Shown here: in pieces, positions 10,333 to 18,877 of the stretch
Layout of the letters: each line of letters starts with the position of its first letter
How positions within the stretch are numbered: position 1 is the first letter of the stretch
NCBI GenBank assembly: GCA_027493445.1
Contig: JAOSKU010000005.1
Coordinates: 1 to 62,185 of the forward strand
DNA: 62,185 bases
Direction of reading: 5' to 3'
Source of the DNA: Thermoleophilia bacterium
GTDB lineage: Bacteria > Actinomycetota > Thermoleophilia > RBG-16-64-13
Notes under the pieces: model-generated
Told to the model about the DNA's origin: nothing
The model's input: the letters and a program-made list of their open reading frames with translations, nothing else
Databases searched by the model: none
Made by a program: the position numbers and the translations under genes

Positions 10333-12365
10333 CCATCGCGATGGGACCAGGCCATGCCTCTTGGCGTGACGAGATACTGAAGCACTTCTCGCCAGAGATC
10401 GCTGCGGCGACGAGCGCGACCGTGGTCGCGGATCCCGATGGGCTGCTGCTGGACGATGCGGTTGCCACTGCTCTGAGCGGGCAGGGGTTCGACGTCGTGC
10501 CGTATCGGGACGCGGTGGAGTTCCGGTTCTACTACGAGTCTCGGCATCGTGCGCGATGGGATGCGGGCGAGAGTACCAGCGTCGTCGTGAGCGCACCTTG
10601 GGGGCGTCAGGACTTGGGCCGGCTGCCGTTCGATGTGCTGTCGTCGGCCGAGTCGTCTGGCCGCGTGCTCGATGTGTCGCTGGCATCGGTCTTCCCCAAC
10701 CTGGCAAGCGCCATTCTGGCCGAACTGGACCTGGCCGACCTGGACACGGTCTGGCTGGCGACTCGCTCGCTCGGACGCGACACGCTGGGTAGTAATCAGA
10801 CCCGTGATCTGGTCCTTCGGTCGGTATTCAAGCTTTCACCGGAGATGGTCACAAACGACACCGACTTGGTTGTTCAGATGCTGCGGCTGCACCATGCCAA
10901 GCGATCGGTGCCGCGTTCGTTTGCTTCTCGGTTCGCCGAGGCGATTGGACGGAATGGCCGCTTCGCGGGCTGGCCCATTGCGGAACTTGTCGCGTCACCC
11001 GACTCGTTCTTCCGGATGCTGCAGGACCGATGGGAGCGGAGGCTGAACGAACTGGACTCGGACGTGCCCGTTCGTCCGAGTCGGCCGGAGGGCCCGGCAA
11101 CAGTGGACTTCGCGGCTCCTGAGATCGCCGCGATCGTCGACAACCTGTTCCTCGAAGGACGGCTCTCGCCCGTCGAAGTGCCTGATCCGGTCAAGTTCCG
11201 CGGCCAACTGGAGTCGTGCGGCGTCCTTGGCACAGCACGGTCGGGGTCGCTTGACGGCGCTCGAAAGCTCCTGGAGACGATCGTCGGACAGATTCCGGAG
11301 CCCGGCGTGCCGCCGACGGTGTGGACCCGGTTTGCGCAGCAATGGGCTGAACTCGTCGGCGTCGCCGACGGTCTTTCAACAGTCGACCGAAGCTCGGTGC
11401 GAGAAGCGTTGGAGCACGCTCAAGATCTGGTAGATGCTCGGCTCTGGGACTGGCTGACAGAGCGGTTCGGCGCCCTGATCAACCGTGCGTTCCTTCCGGC
11501 TCCGACAGTCGTGAGCCAGATCCCGCACTTCATGGCGCACAAGCGGCGACCCGGCGACAAGATCGCGGTGGTCGTGGTGGACGGGATGTCGCTGAGCCAG
11601 TGGTCGGCAATCAAAGTGGCGACCGGGAGCGACTGGACTGCGGGGTTGACGCTAGAGGAGATGACGGTCTTCGCGTGGATTCCCACGGTGACATCGGTGT
11701 CGCGACAGGCGATTTTCTCCGGACAGCCGCCCATGTTCTTCGAGGGCACGGTACACACCACCAGCGCCGAGGAGAAGCACTGGAAAGCCTTCTGGGAGGA
11801 GCGGGGTTGGCGCCGAGATCGCGTGGGCTACATCAAGCACCGCGAGGGCGAGCATGAGTCGGGCTTGATTGACCGCGTGCGAGACGCCGCAGACTCGGGC
11901 CGCGTGGAGTGTCTTGGGATCGTGGTGAACTCCATCGACCGGCTCGTGCATGGTGTCGGTCCGGAGGGGAACGTGCTCGCCGCGGCTGTTCGGCAGTGGG
12001 CGGAGAACGGCCACATCGTGTCGCTCTTGCACTGCCTGGTGGAGCGAGGGTTCGACGTTGCAGTGTGCTCAGACCACGGGAACGTCGAGGCCCTGGGGGT
12101 TGGACGCCCTGATCTGGGTTCGGTGCCGGAGGATCAGGGGCAGCGTGCCATTGTGTTCGGTGACACGGCTACGCTGGAAGCGGCAAGAGACCGGATCGCA
12201 GCGACGCGCATCTGGCCTGGACCCGGCTTGCCAACGTCCATGCACGTGCTTCTGCCGCAGGGCCGGGGGGCGTTCGCGAGCGTCGGTGGCCGGGCTCGCA
12301 CCCACGGCGCGGCAAGCCTTGAGGAAGTCCTGGTTCCGTTCATTCGGGTGACGAAGCACACATGA
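10329..12365 (+). CDS. pglZ: BREX type 3 alkaline-phosphatase-fold protein PglZ
   Basis: 678 residues from GTG 10329, which overlaps the helicase stop as GTGA. ATG 10341 is the alternative start. The C-terminal half is the PglZ domain: VVVVDGMSLSQW (metal-binding Asp, ~415), the segment with IPTVTSVSRQAIFSG (~455), VNSIDRLVHG (~535) and VAVCSDHGNVEALG (~575), which supply the Asp/His metal ligands of the alkaline-phosphatase superfamily. The N-terminal half is the family-specific region of BREX-3 PglZ. PglZ is, with BrxC, the hallmark of every BREX system and has nuclease or phosphodiesterase-like activity in some studied members. Coupling to the genes on both sides by start/stop overlaps indicates fixed stoichiometry. 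Confidence 0.92.
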   Translation: MTIAMGPGHASWRDEILKHFSPEIAAATSATVVADPDGLLLDDAVATALSGQGFDVVPYRDAVEFRFYYESRHRARWDAGESTSVVVSAPWGRQDLGRLPFDVLSSAESSGRVLDVSLASVFPNLASAILAELDLADLDTVWLATRSLGRDTLGSNQTRDLVLRSVFKLSPEMVTNDTDLVVQMLRLHHAKRSVPRSFASRFAEAIGRNGRFAGWPIAELVASPDSFFRMLQDRWERRLNELDSDVPVRPSRPEGPATVDFAAPEIAAIVDNLFLEGRLSPVEVPDPVKFRGQLESCGVLGTARSGSLDGARKLLETIVGQIPEPGVPPTVWTRFAQQWAELVGVADGLSTVDRSSVREALEHAQDLVDARLWDWLTERFGALINRAFLPAPTVVSQIPHFMAHKRRPGDKIAVVVVDGMSLSQWSAIKVATGSDWTAGLTLEEMTVFAWIPTVTSVSRQAIFSGQPPMFFEGTVHTTSAEEKHWKAFWEERGWRRDRVGYIKHREGEHESGLIDRVRDAADSGRVECLGIVVNSIDRLVHGVGPEGNVLAAAVRQWAENGHIVSLLHCLVERGFDVAVCSDHGNVEALGVGRPDLGSVPEDQGQRAIVFGDTATLEAARDRIAATRIWPGPGLPTSMHVLLPQGRGAFASVGGRARTHGAASLEEVLVPFIRVTKHT

Positions 12366-13096
12366 GTGAGAGACGCGTCATCGGATTCGACCGAGAGCTC
12401 CGGCTGGAATGGCTGGACGGTGTCGCTTCGCGTGCTGCGGCCGGGGACGCTCCTGAAGTGGTTCGGCCCTGGCTTGATGAGCACCTTGCCGATGTGCTTG
12501 GAGGGAAAGGGAGGAGCGGCAATCGAGGCAAGACGGTGACAGTGCTCACACGCATCTGGGTGAACGTGCCGCCTCGCTGTTTGCCCCTTCGCAACAAGGC
12601 AGTCGGGCTCCTGGGCGCCGGTGATGCGACGGATCGGCTCGCGTTGCACTGGGCAATGGCCTCAGCGGTCTACCCGTTCTTCGCCGATGTGGTGACGGTG
12701 ATGGGGAGGCTCTTGGCACTGCAGGGAGAGGTCGAGCGACAGGCGGTCATACGCCGTGTTGTGGAAGCATGGGGGGACAGGCCCGCGGTCAGTCGCGGGT
12801 GCCGTGCAGTGTGGCACTCAGTGAAGGGCTGGGGTGTTTTGGATGAAGCAAGCAAACGAGGCTTGTACACGCGACGCTCCGGTTTGCCCAAGCCATCTCC
12901 GTCGGTGCTGGAATTGTTGTTCGAAGCATTGACAATCAACGCGGAGCGGCCACAGGCTCCGCTTCGGGACGCAGTACTCCCTCCGGGTCTGTTCCCTTTT
13001 TCGGCGAGCGTGTCGAGCCGGGCGGCCGCGCCTCCCCTGGTGACCGCCCGCACCATTCGCGCGGGGCTGGCTCCTGCCGCCGGTGAACACCGATAG
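12362..13096 (+). CDS. brxA: BrxA-like protein (DUF1819-type), last gene of the BREX operon
   Basis: 244 residues, starting at an ATGA overlap with the pglZ stop. The protein is mostly helical with no enzymatic motif. The region VLTRIWVNVP and LHWAMASAVYPFFADVV matches my recollection of the BrxA (DUF1819) family, small winged-helix DNA-binding proteins of the NusB-like fold present in most BREX types. Position as the final gene of a type 3 operon also fits. The last ~45 residues are low-complexity (Ala/Arg/Pro) and may not be conserved. The identification rests on position plus weak similarity, so it is less certain than that of its neighbours. Confidence 0.7.
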   Translation: MSERRVIGFDRELRLEWLDGVASRAAAGDAPEVVRPWLDEHLADVLGGKGRSGNRGKTVTVLTRIWVNVPPRCLPLRNKAVGLLGAGDATDRLALHWAMASAVYPFFADVVTVMGRLLALQGEVERQAVIRRVVEAWGDRPAVSRGCRAVWHSVKGWGVLDEASKRGLYTRRSGLPKPSPSVLELLFEALTINAERPQAPLRDAVLPPGLFPFSASVSSRAAAPPLVTARTIRAGLAPAAGEHR

Positions 13097-13173
13097 AAGC
13101 GGCGGAAACGGCGCGCCCGGACTTGGCGCTGGACTCTACCGCACATCGTCGAGGGCTTTCAGCATAACTCCCG

Positions 13174-13482
13174 GTGGAGCCGCCACGTCCTGTCGTGCGG
13201 TCACAAACACGGGAGGTCAACATTGGCCCGATTCAGACAAGCAGGGAACCGGAGCCTCGTGTCGTTCATGAGATCCGAATCGGTGCAGTGAGGGCACTGA
13301 TCCGCACTACACCCAGCAGCACGGGACAGCCGAAGCTGACCGTGGTGCTCCGCCGAGTCGATCATCCGACTGGAGCGGAAGCGGCACTGACCCGAGACGA
13401 GTTGCTCCTTGCCGCGAGAGCACTGGACCAGGCGCACGCGTTCATCTGCAAGTCACAATCTCCGAAACACTCCGTGGACTGA
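13174..13482 (+). CDS. Small conserved protein, same fold pattern as the protein at 47490-47828
   Basis: The open frame begins at GTG 13174, but the credible protein is residues after ~13222. The recognisable core is VHEIRIGAVRALI ... LTRDELLLAARALDQAHAFI. It has the same pattern as VHTVRFGALKAAVW ... FGYDDLLPLAKALNAAHSWI at 47490-47828, so the two are probably distant paralogues. A strong GGGAGG lies at 13211-13216, but the nearest in-frame codon is ATT (13222) and a TTG there is out of frame. Either an ATT start or a small indel is implied. Small proteins of this type are common beside planctomycete mobile genes. Function unknown. Confidence 0.5.
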   Translation: MEPPRPVVRSQTREVNIGPIQTSREPEPRVVHEIRIGAVRALIRTTPSSTGQPKLTVVLRRVDHPTGAEAALTRDELLLAARALDQAHAFICKSQSPKHSVD

Positions 13483-13680
13483 GTGATCAAGGATGGACAC
13501 CGGCCAACGGCAGCAGAGGCAAGGATGGCTCCCCGAGTTGGCGTCTGTCTGTCTTAGCGGAGTTGATGCCCTTCAGCAGAGCCCCCGGCAAACGACAAGC
13601 ACAGCTGCGGGCGGGATACACGGCCCAATCACCCGGAGGCCTACCGGTTCGACAGTTTCTCCGCACGTGTAGCGCTTGGG

Positions 13681-13686
13681 TACAAT
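13681..13686 (+). promoter_or_regulatory. -10 box TACAAT upstream of the helicase-nuclease gene
   Basis: GGGTACAAT ends 50 bases before the TTG start at 13736. The same nine bases precede the BREX operon (60741-60749), and TACAAT also precedes the higBA genes (57266-57271). No clear -35 box is visible; TTCGAC about 28 bases upstream is the best match. Recurrence of the same box before three defence units supports a housekeeping-sigma promoter. Confidence 0.45.
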
Positions 13687-13735
13687 ATCCGGTGTGGCGA
13701 CCAAGACTCGCTCAATCCGTTGGGGGTAACGCCCA

Positions 13736-16672
13736 TTGAGTCATTTTCACCAGCACGCATCACAGCTGCGGTACTCGGTGGCACCGGAAGGTGAGATAGG
13801 GCTACGACGCCCGCAGGCCGGGGCATTGCACTCGGTGGCAGCTCACTTCTCCACGCGCACGGATCCGGCGCTCGTATGCATGCCAACCGGGAGTGGGAAG
13901 ACACTCGTCTTGCTCGCGTGCCCCTACGCCCTGGAAGCGCGACGGGCACTCGTCATAACGCCCAGCGTTGTCGTGCGAGGCCAGATCGCGGAGAGTGCCG
14001 CCGGCGCAAAGGAACTCCGCGAGAAGCACTTGCTGCCTTGCGACGTCGACGGACCTGCCGTGTACGAGGTGAAGAAGCGGATTGGCTCCGACGCGGACTG
14101 GGACGCCCTTCGGCAAGCGGACCTGGTGGTGGCCACTCCACACACGGTGAGCCCGATGTACGAAGCGGTACCGACGCCACCTGCGGATCTCTTTGACGTG
14201 GTGCTCGTCGACGAGGCTCATCACGAGGCGGCGAAAGGATGGCGGGAGACGCTTGATGCATTCCCGAATGCGAAGCGGATACTCTTTTCTGCCACGCCGT
14301 TCAGGCGCGATCGGAAAGAGATACGGGGTCGTTTCGTGTTCAACTACTCGCTAGGTGCCGCGTTTCAGGATGGTGTATTCGGGCCGGTGCGACTCGTACC
14401 AGCCAACGCGGCGGATCATGCATCCGCCGACCTTGCGGTAGCTCTCAAGGCTGCGGAGAAGTACCGGGCGGACCGGCACGCGGACTTAGACCACCGCATC
14501 ATGGTGCGCACCGGCAGCAAGAAGCGGGCGAAGGAACTCGAAGACCTGTACCGCGACAACACCGACTTGCGCTTGCGCGTGGTGACGAGCGACCACTCTT
14601 ATGCGTATGCGAAGAGGGCGCTCCAAGACATCCGGGAAGATCAGCTCGATGGTGTCATTTGCGTGGACATGTTCGGCGAAGGATTCGATCTACCGCAACT
14701 CAAGGTCGCGGCTCTTCACGAACCGCACAAATCGCTTGCGGTAACGCTGCAATTCATCGGACGCTTCGCCCGAGTGCGGGAAGAGACAGGGGAGGCGTCG
14801 ATCGTGGCGGTGCCCCACGAGCTGGACAAGGGCGTGAGCAAGCTCTTTCACGAGGATGCGACTTGGCCGAAGCTCCTCATGGATTTCGCTGGGACGGCGA
14901 TCGGGAACGAACAGCGTGTTCGTGAGGACATCGCCAGTTTCGAGCAGCCACACGCCGTGGAGCAGCTTGAGAACCTCTCACTCTATGGGCTTCGCCCTTT
15001 CTGCCACAGCAAAATCTATCGCGGAGCAGGGGAGGTGAACATTAGCGCCGATGTCGTGCTGCCGAAGCCGTACGAGGTCGTTTTCCGGCAATCAAGTCCC
15101 GACCTGAACATGTGCGTCGTGGTCGGAAGGAAACTCCAACGCCCGAAATGGACGGACTCGGACAGCCTGGTATCGGTCCAACACGAGCTCTTCGCCTGCT
15201 ACTTCGACGAGGAGTCGGGCTTGCTGTTCATCTGCGCCTCGGTACGAACCGACTCGTTCTACGAGAGCATCGCCGAGCAACTCGGAGGCGGCGGTCACCA
15301 GATTCTGTCGGCGGCACGTATCAGCAGAGTGCTCAGAGGAGTCGAGGCTCCAACGTTCTTCCACGTCGGTATGAAGAACAACACCGCGTCGAGCAGCTTG
15401 GAGTCCTACGTCACCAAATCCGGTCCTCGGGCCCACGAGTCGGTTAGCCCGCAAGAAGGACAGCTCTACCACCGCGGCCACATCATGGCGAAGGGCCGCA
15501 AGGAGAATGCCGACATCACGATTGGCTACAGCAGTAGCTCACGCGTCTGGAGCATGCAGTATCCGCAACTGACCGAGTGGCGGGAGTGGTGCATCGCGCT
15601 GGGCCGAGCGATCTCAAATGACGACCCGGTGGTGACCGGGACAAATCTGGACATTCTTGAGCCAGGAGAGGAGGTGGATCATTTCCCTTCGGACGTGCTA
15701 GCCGCCGAGTGGCCCGAAGAAGCATTTCGAAAGGCTGTCATACTTCGGTATCGCCGAGGCGAGGCCGATGCACTGGCGACGCCGCTGCTCCAAGATGTTG
15801 GAATCGACGTCGACTTTGAGGCGACTCCGCCGGGAGCCGCTCCGCCGGAGGCGAGGCTGTTGGTGCGACACGACACTTTGGAAGTGGCCATCAAGTTCGC
15901 TCCCGGTGCTGCGCCGATGTTCCGGCTGGATGGTGGGATGCCGGATGTGCTGGAAGTGGATGTCGGCGGCGAGCAATGCGGGCTGCTGGAGTACCTGAAC
16001 AGCCATCCACCCGCGATATGGTTGAGCGATTGCTCAAGGCTGGAGGGGCCGAACTTGTTTCGGCGTCGGGCCGACGGCCGTCCGGTGGATCCGCGGGCAC
16101 TCGAAGCGGTGGACTGGGCTGCGGTCGGCGTTGACATCAACCGGGAGTACGACGACGGCCAGAATCCGATCGCCAATGACGGAACGGTGCACGGCTATGT
16201 GCTGGGGCGTCTCCAAGCCGAGCAAGCGCAGATTATCGTTTATGACCACGGCTCGCACGAAGCGGCAGATCTGATCGGGATCTGGGACGATGACGAGGTA
16301 GTGATGGTGCGGCTTTACCACTGCAAGGCGACGAAGGAAACTTCTCCTGGGTGCAGACTTGAAGATCTATACGAAGTCGCGGGGCAGGCAGCGAAGTCTA
16401 TCCGTTGGCTGCACAAGCCGGGTGAACTGCTGAATCATCTGCACCGTCGGTCGCAGGGTCGGGAGTACCGATTTCCGAAAGGGCGTCTGCGCGAAGTCCA
16501 GCGGCTCATCCAGTCAAACCCAAAGCGGGTCCAGTACGAGGTGGTCGTGGTTCAACCTGGGCTGTCCCTGGCGAGGCTTACTCAGCCAGCTCAGGATGTG
16601 CTCGCGGCAGCTAATGAGTATCTGTGGCGTGACACTGGCGGAGTCCATCTCGGAGTCATTGCTTCTGCATGA
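13736..16672 (+). CDS. Large SF2 (DEAD/DEAH-like) helicase with C-terminal PD-(D/E)XK-like nuclease domain
   Basis: 978 residues from TTG 13736. The N-terminal half is an SF2 helicase: motif I MPTGSGKTLV (~45), motif II VLVDEAHHEA (~158), SATPFRRD (~187), and lobe 2 with DMFGEGFDLPQL (~305) and QFIGRFARVR (~337). The layout is that of restriction-enzyme R-subunit helicases. The middle (~400-780) has no motif I recognise. Near the C-terminus (~840-880) HEAADLIGIWDDDEVVMVRL is followed by YHCKA, an acidic residue, beta-strand, then x-C-K, the arrangement of a PD-(D/E)XK nuclease core. A single protein combining DNA translocase and nuclease is typical of one-gene anti-phage systems, though no cognate methylase is adjacent. 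The downstream HTH gene starts nine bases later and may regulate it. Neither Hachiman nor a known type I/III enzyme fits well. Confidence 0.75.
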   Translation: MSHFHQHASQLRYSVAPEGEIGLRRPQAGALHSVAAHFSTRTDPALVCMPTGSGKTLVLLACPYALEARRALVITPSVVVRGQIAESAAGAKELREKHLLPCDVDGPAVYEVKKRIGSDADWDALRQADLVVATPHTVSPMYEAVPTPPADLFDVVLVDEAHHEAAKGWRETLDAFPNAKRILFSATPFRRDRKEIRGRFVFNYSLGAAFQDGVFGPVRLVPANAADHASADLAVALKAAEKYRADRHADLDHRIMVRTGSKKRAKELEDLYRDNTDLRLRVVTSDHSYAYAKRALQDIREDQLDGVICVDMFGEGFDLPQLKVAALHEPHKSLAVTLQFIGRFARVREETGEASIVAVPHELDKGVSKLFHEDATWPKLLMDFAGTAIGNEQRVREDIASFEQPHAVEQLENLSLYGLRPFCHSKIYRGAGEVNISADVVLPKPYEVVFRQSSPDLNMCVVVGRKLQRPKWTDSDSLVSVQHELFACYFDEESGLLFICASVRTDSFYESIAEQLGGGGHQILSAARISRVLRGVEAPTFFHVGMKNNTASSSLESYVTKSGPRAHESVSPQEGQLYHRGHIMAKGRKENADITIGYSSSSRVWSMQYPQLTEWREWCIALGRAISNDDPVVTGTNLDILEPGEEVDHFPSDVLAAEWPEEAFRKAVILRYRRGEADALATPLLQDVGIDVDFEATPPGAAPPEARLLVRHDTLEVAIKFAPGAAPMFRLDGGMPDVLEVDVGGEQCGLLEYLNSHPPAIWLSDCSRLEGPNLFRRRADGRPVDPRALEAVDWAAVGVDINREYDDGQNPIANDGTVHGYVLGRLQAEQAQIIVYDHGSHEAADLIGIWDDDEVVMVRLYHCKATKETSPGCRLEDLYEVAGQAAKSIRWLHKPGELLNHLHRRSQGREYRFPKGRLREVQRLIQSNPKRVQYEVVVVQPGLSLARLTQPAQDVLAAANEYLWRDTGGVHLGVIASA

Positions 16673-16681
16673 GGCGGAGCG

Positions 16682-16948
16682 ATGAAGGAGACGGGTCTGG
16701 CAGCGAGTTGGCTGAGCGTCGAGCAGATCCGGAAGCAGCAGCGGATGTGCCGTGAGACGGTTGTAGCCGCAATGCTCTCCCGCGAGCTCCCGTACGAACA
16801 GCGAGGCCGCATCCGATACGCCTCGCTCCGCTCCAGCTGGCCCGGCAGCGGCACACGTCCACCGACGAACTATCATAAACTGTGGACCGAGACCGGGGGA
16901 AGGTCAGCGCCGGGCGGCGTGGGCGAACAGACCGGGCCAACGCTTTGA
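16682..16948 (+). CDS. Small helix-turn-helix protein (excisionase/MerR-like HTH_17 type)
   Basis: 88 residues beginning nine bases after the helicase stop, with GGCGGAG just upstream of ATG 16682. Residues ~11-47 (SVEQIRKQQRMCRETVVAAM then ELPYEQRGRIRYAS) follow the pattern of the HTH_17 domain of excisionases and small regulators: recognition helix, then a wing with a basic RGRIRY strand. The last ~38 residues are Gly/Pro-rich and unlike the family, so the true C-terminus may be altered by an indel. Probably a regulator of the helicase gene or a leftover excisionase. Confidence 0.5.
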   Translation: MKETGLAASWLSVEQIRKQQRMCRETVVAAMLSRELPYEQRGRIRYASLRSSWPGSGTRPPTNYHKLWTETGGRSAPGGVGEQTGPTL

Positions 16949-16988
16949 CATGCAGGGGTGACGTAGTGATCCGAGGGAGAATCCGGTC

Positions 16989-18239
16989 ATGGAAACCCTC
17001 AAGACCATGACGCGCGAGCAGCTCTACGAAGCGGTCTGGACTACACCGGTTGTCCAACTCGCGAAGCGCTACGGCCTGTCGGATGTCGGCCTGGCGAAAA
17101 TCTGCACCCAGCACCAAGTGCCCCGCCCGGGCCTGGGGTACTGGGCGAAGAAACAGCACGGGAAGGAAGAGCCTCGCCCCGACCTTCCAGTGCTCGACAA
17201 CCCGAAACTCCAGGTCGTCGTCTTGACGGAGCGCCCGGCGTCGGAGGCCCCGGACGAGCCAGAACGCTACGCGGAGGACGACGAGGTCAACAGTCTGATT
17301 ATCGCCGAGCGGGAAGCCCCGGCGGTCGAGGTGCCAGCGTCACTCCGTTCTCCCCACCCCCTCGTTACCGCCGCGATGGAGGACGACGCGATTCGAGCTT
17401 CCGAAGAGCGGCAGCGGAAGCCGGGCATGGGCTGGAGCAGCGTCGTGTTCCAGCCTCGTGGCTCGATCGCCCGGGCCAACATCAGCGCATCGAAGGCGCT
17501 CAAACCGCGGGCGTATCGAGTCATGAACGCCGTCCTGCGGGCGGCGGAGGAGCGTGGCTACGCGGTGTCTGGAAAGCCCGATCAGCACGAGCGGACAACA
17601 CTCATCGAAGTCCTCGGTCAGAAGTTCGACATCCGCATCTACGAGCCCAGCGTTCAGCGGCCGCATGTGCTGATCAAGGAGGAGCGGGAACGAAAGGCGA
17701 AGTACCCGTCGACGTTCATCGACAAGCACGACTATGTCTCTTCCGGTCAGTTGTGCCTGCAGCTCCGCCCCGAGGGCGGGTGGACGGTCTACTGGCAGGT
17801 TCGGGACGGGAAGAAGGTCAGGGTCGAAGACCGCCTGAACAAGCTCTTCATCGCGGCGCTCAAACAAGTCGACCAGGCTCTGAAGTGGAAGAGAAAGCGG
17901 GAGCAGGAGGCCGCGGCGGCGCGAGAGGCCGAACGACGGAGGCTGGCCGAAGAGGAGCGTCGGAAGCTCGCCGAGGAGACGCGAAAGCAGGAGCAGGCCA
18001 AGGTGCAATCGCTCCTCAACGAGGTGACGAACTGGCGACGCAGCCGCGACCTCCGTGCGTACCTGCGGCAGGTCCGCCGCGTCATCGCCGAGCAAGGCCG
18101 CACCATCGAGCCGGGGAGCGACCTCGACAAGCGGCTCCGATGGGCGGAGCGTGTGGCGGATGATCTGGATCCGCTGCGCCCGCCCGAGTCGCTACCGACC
18201 GAAGGTGAATCGGAGCCGATGCCTCGGCCCGGCGGCTGA
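16989..18239 (+). CDS. Conserved hypothetical protein with N-terminal HTH and long basic coiled coil
   Basis: 416 residues, ATG 16989 preceded by GAGGGAG. Residues 8-55 contain a helix-turn-helix-like module (YEAVWTTPVVQLAKRYGLSD, then RPGLGYWAKKQHGK) that I recognise from uncharacterised proteins on integrative elements of many bacteria. The middle (~175-290) is a globular domain without catalytic motifs, and ~300-345 is a Glu/Arg/Ala-rich coiled coil (repeated AERRRLAEEERR pattern). The composition suggests a DNA-binding accessory protein of the mobile element. No enzymatic function can be assigned. Confidence 0.7.
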   Translation: METLKTMTREQLYEAVWTTPVVQLAKRYGLSDVGLAKICTQHQVPRPGLGYWAKKQHGKEEPRPDLPVLDNPKLQVVVLTERPASEAPDEPERYAEDDEVNSLIIAEREAPAVEVPASLRSPHPLVTAAMEDDAIRASEERQRKPGMGWSSVVFQPRGSIARANISASKALKPRAYRVMNAVLRAAEERGYAVSGKPDQHERTTLIEVLGQKFDIRIYEPSVQRPHVLIKEERERKAKYPSTFIDKHDYVSSGQLCLQLRPEGGWTVYWQVRDGKKVRVEDRLNKLFIAALKQVDQALKWKRKREQEAAAAREAERRRLAEEERRKLAEETRKQEQAKVQSLLNEVTNWRRSRDLRAYLRQVRRVIAEQGRTIEPGSDLDKRLRWAERVADDLDPLRPPESLPTEGESEPMPRPGG

Positions 18240-18305
18240 CGCCCCTTGGGCTCCTTGGTGTCGATTCCGGTTGGGGCGGGCGGGTGCCAACGGTCGTCAG
18301 AGCAC

Positions 18306-18331
18306 ACCACCGGATGGGCTGATCCGGTGGT
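18306..18331. repeat. Palindrome A (arms ACCACCGGAT / ATCCGGTGGT, 6-base loop)
   Basis: Ten-base perfect arms around GGGCTG in the 640-base gap before the giant gene. Related in sequence to palindrome B at 18688-18712, which shares ACCACCGGA. No T-run follows, so it is not a standard terminator. It could be an operator or a recombinase/transposase binding site. Confidence 0.6.
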
Positions 18332-18358
18332 CCGCCCAATGCGCGCGAAATGCGCGCA

Positions 18359-18388
18359 GACTGGGGCGAAACTGGCCCGAAACTGTAC
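18359..18388 (+). repeat. 30-bp direct repeat, left copy (putative attachment site)
   Basis: Begins GACTGGGGCGAAACTGG and ends CGAAACTGTAC. It matches 29540-29569 at 28 of 30 positions (two C/T differences). The copies are 11.2 kb apart and bracket exactly the GHKL protein and SNF2 helicase genes. The right copy begins where integrase homology stops, which supports a role in site-specific integration. Confidence 0.65.
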
Positions 18389-18687
18389 GCAGACTGGCGT
18401 GCGCTCAACCCGCCTGGCGGCTCAGAAACGGCCATTCTGGAGCAGCACGAGGGGGTCCTCGGAACACCATAAGTGCCTGTGCGCACATTCGTCAGAACCG
18501 GCGGAAAGCGAGCGCGCAAGATGCAAACGCTTGTCTCGCATCGACTTGGGCTCGGCCAGGGCCCAATGCGCGCTCCAAGAGGGTTCCGGAAGGCCCTGCT
18601 GGGGAGCGCGCAATCCGCGCGCAATGGGACGAGGGGGTGGTTGGTTTGGCCTGGAAATCGGCCTTGCTGAGCCCGCAGCGAGGGGGG

Positions 18688-18712
18688 ACCACCGGACCGC
18701 TGGTCCGGTGGT
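18688..18712. repeat. Palindrome B (arms ACCACCGGACC / GGTCCGGTGGT, 3-base loop)
   Basis: Eleven-base perfect arms with loop GCT, 166 bases before the start of the giant gene. Shares its outer nine bases with palindrome A, 382 bases away. The pair may be operator sites or the remains of a small mobile element. Confidence 0.6.
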
Positions 18713-18877
18713 AGGACGAGCGCGCTCCTCCGGTCTCACTCCAAGCTTGACCAGCCGAGCGGGCGCTCACCAGCGAGAGCTGCCCGTGGCCGTAGTCCGG
18801 GAGACTGAAGCCTTTCGAGTCTGCCCGTACGATGGCTGTCAAGTGCAAGAAGTCCTTCACTGAGGTCTGCGCTAACA

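Larger units (their letters stand above)
18240..18877. other. 638-base gap with two related palindromes and GCGC-rich runs, no credible gene
   Basis: Both strands are open in places but the translated products are Arg/Pro/Ser-rich with no recognisable pattern. The stretch holds palindromes A and B, the left 30-bp direct repeat and several AATGCGCGC-like runs. It separates the mobile-element HTH gene from the giant GHKL gene and must contain that gene's promoter, which I cannot place. Confidence 0.5.

Noticed and set aside
4639..12365. DISARM system (methylase plus SNF2 helicase)
   Set aside because: No drmA, drmB or PLD gene. PglZ, BrxC and BrxF define type 3 BREX instead.
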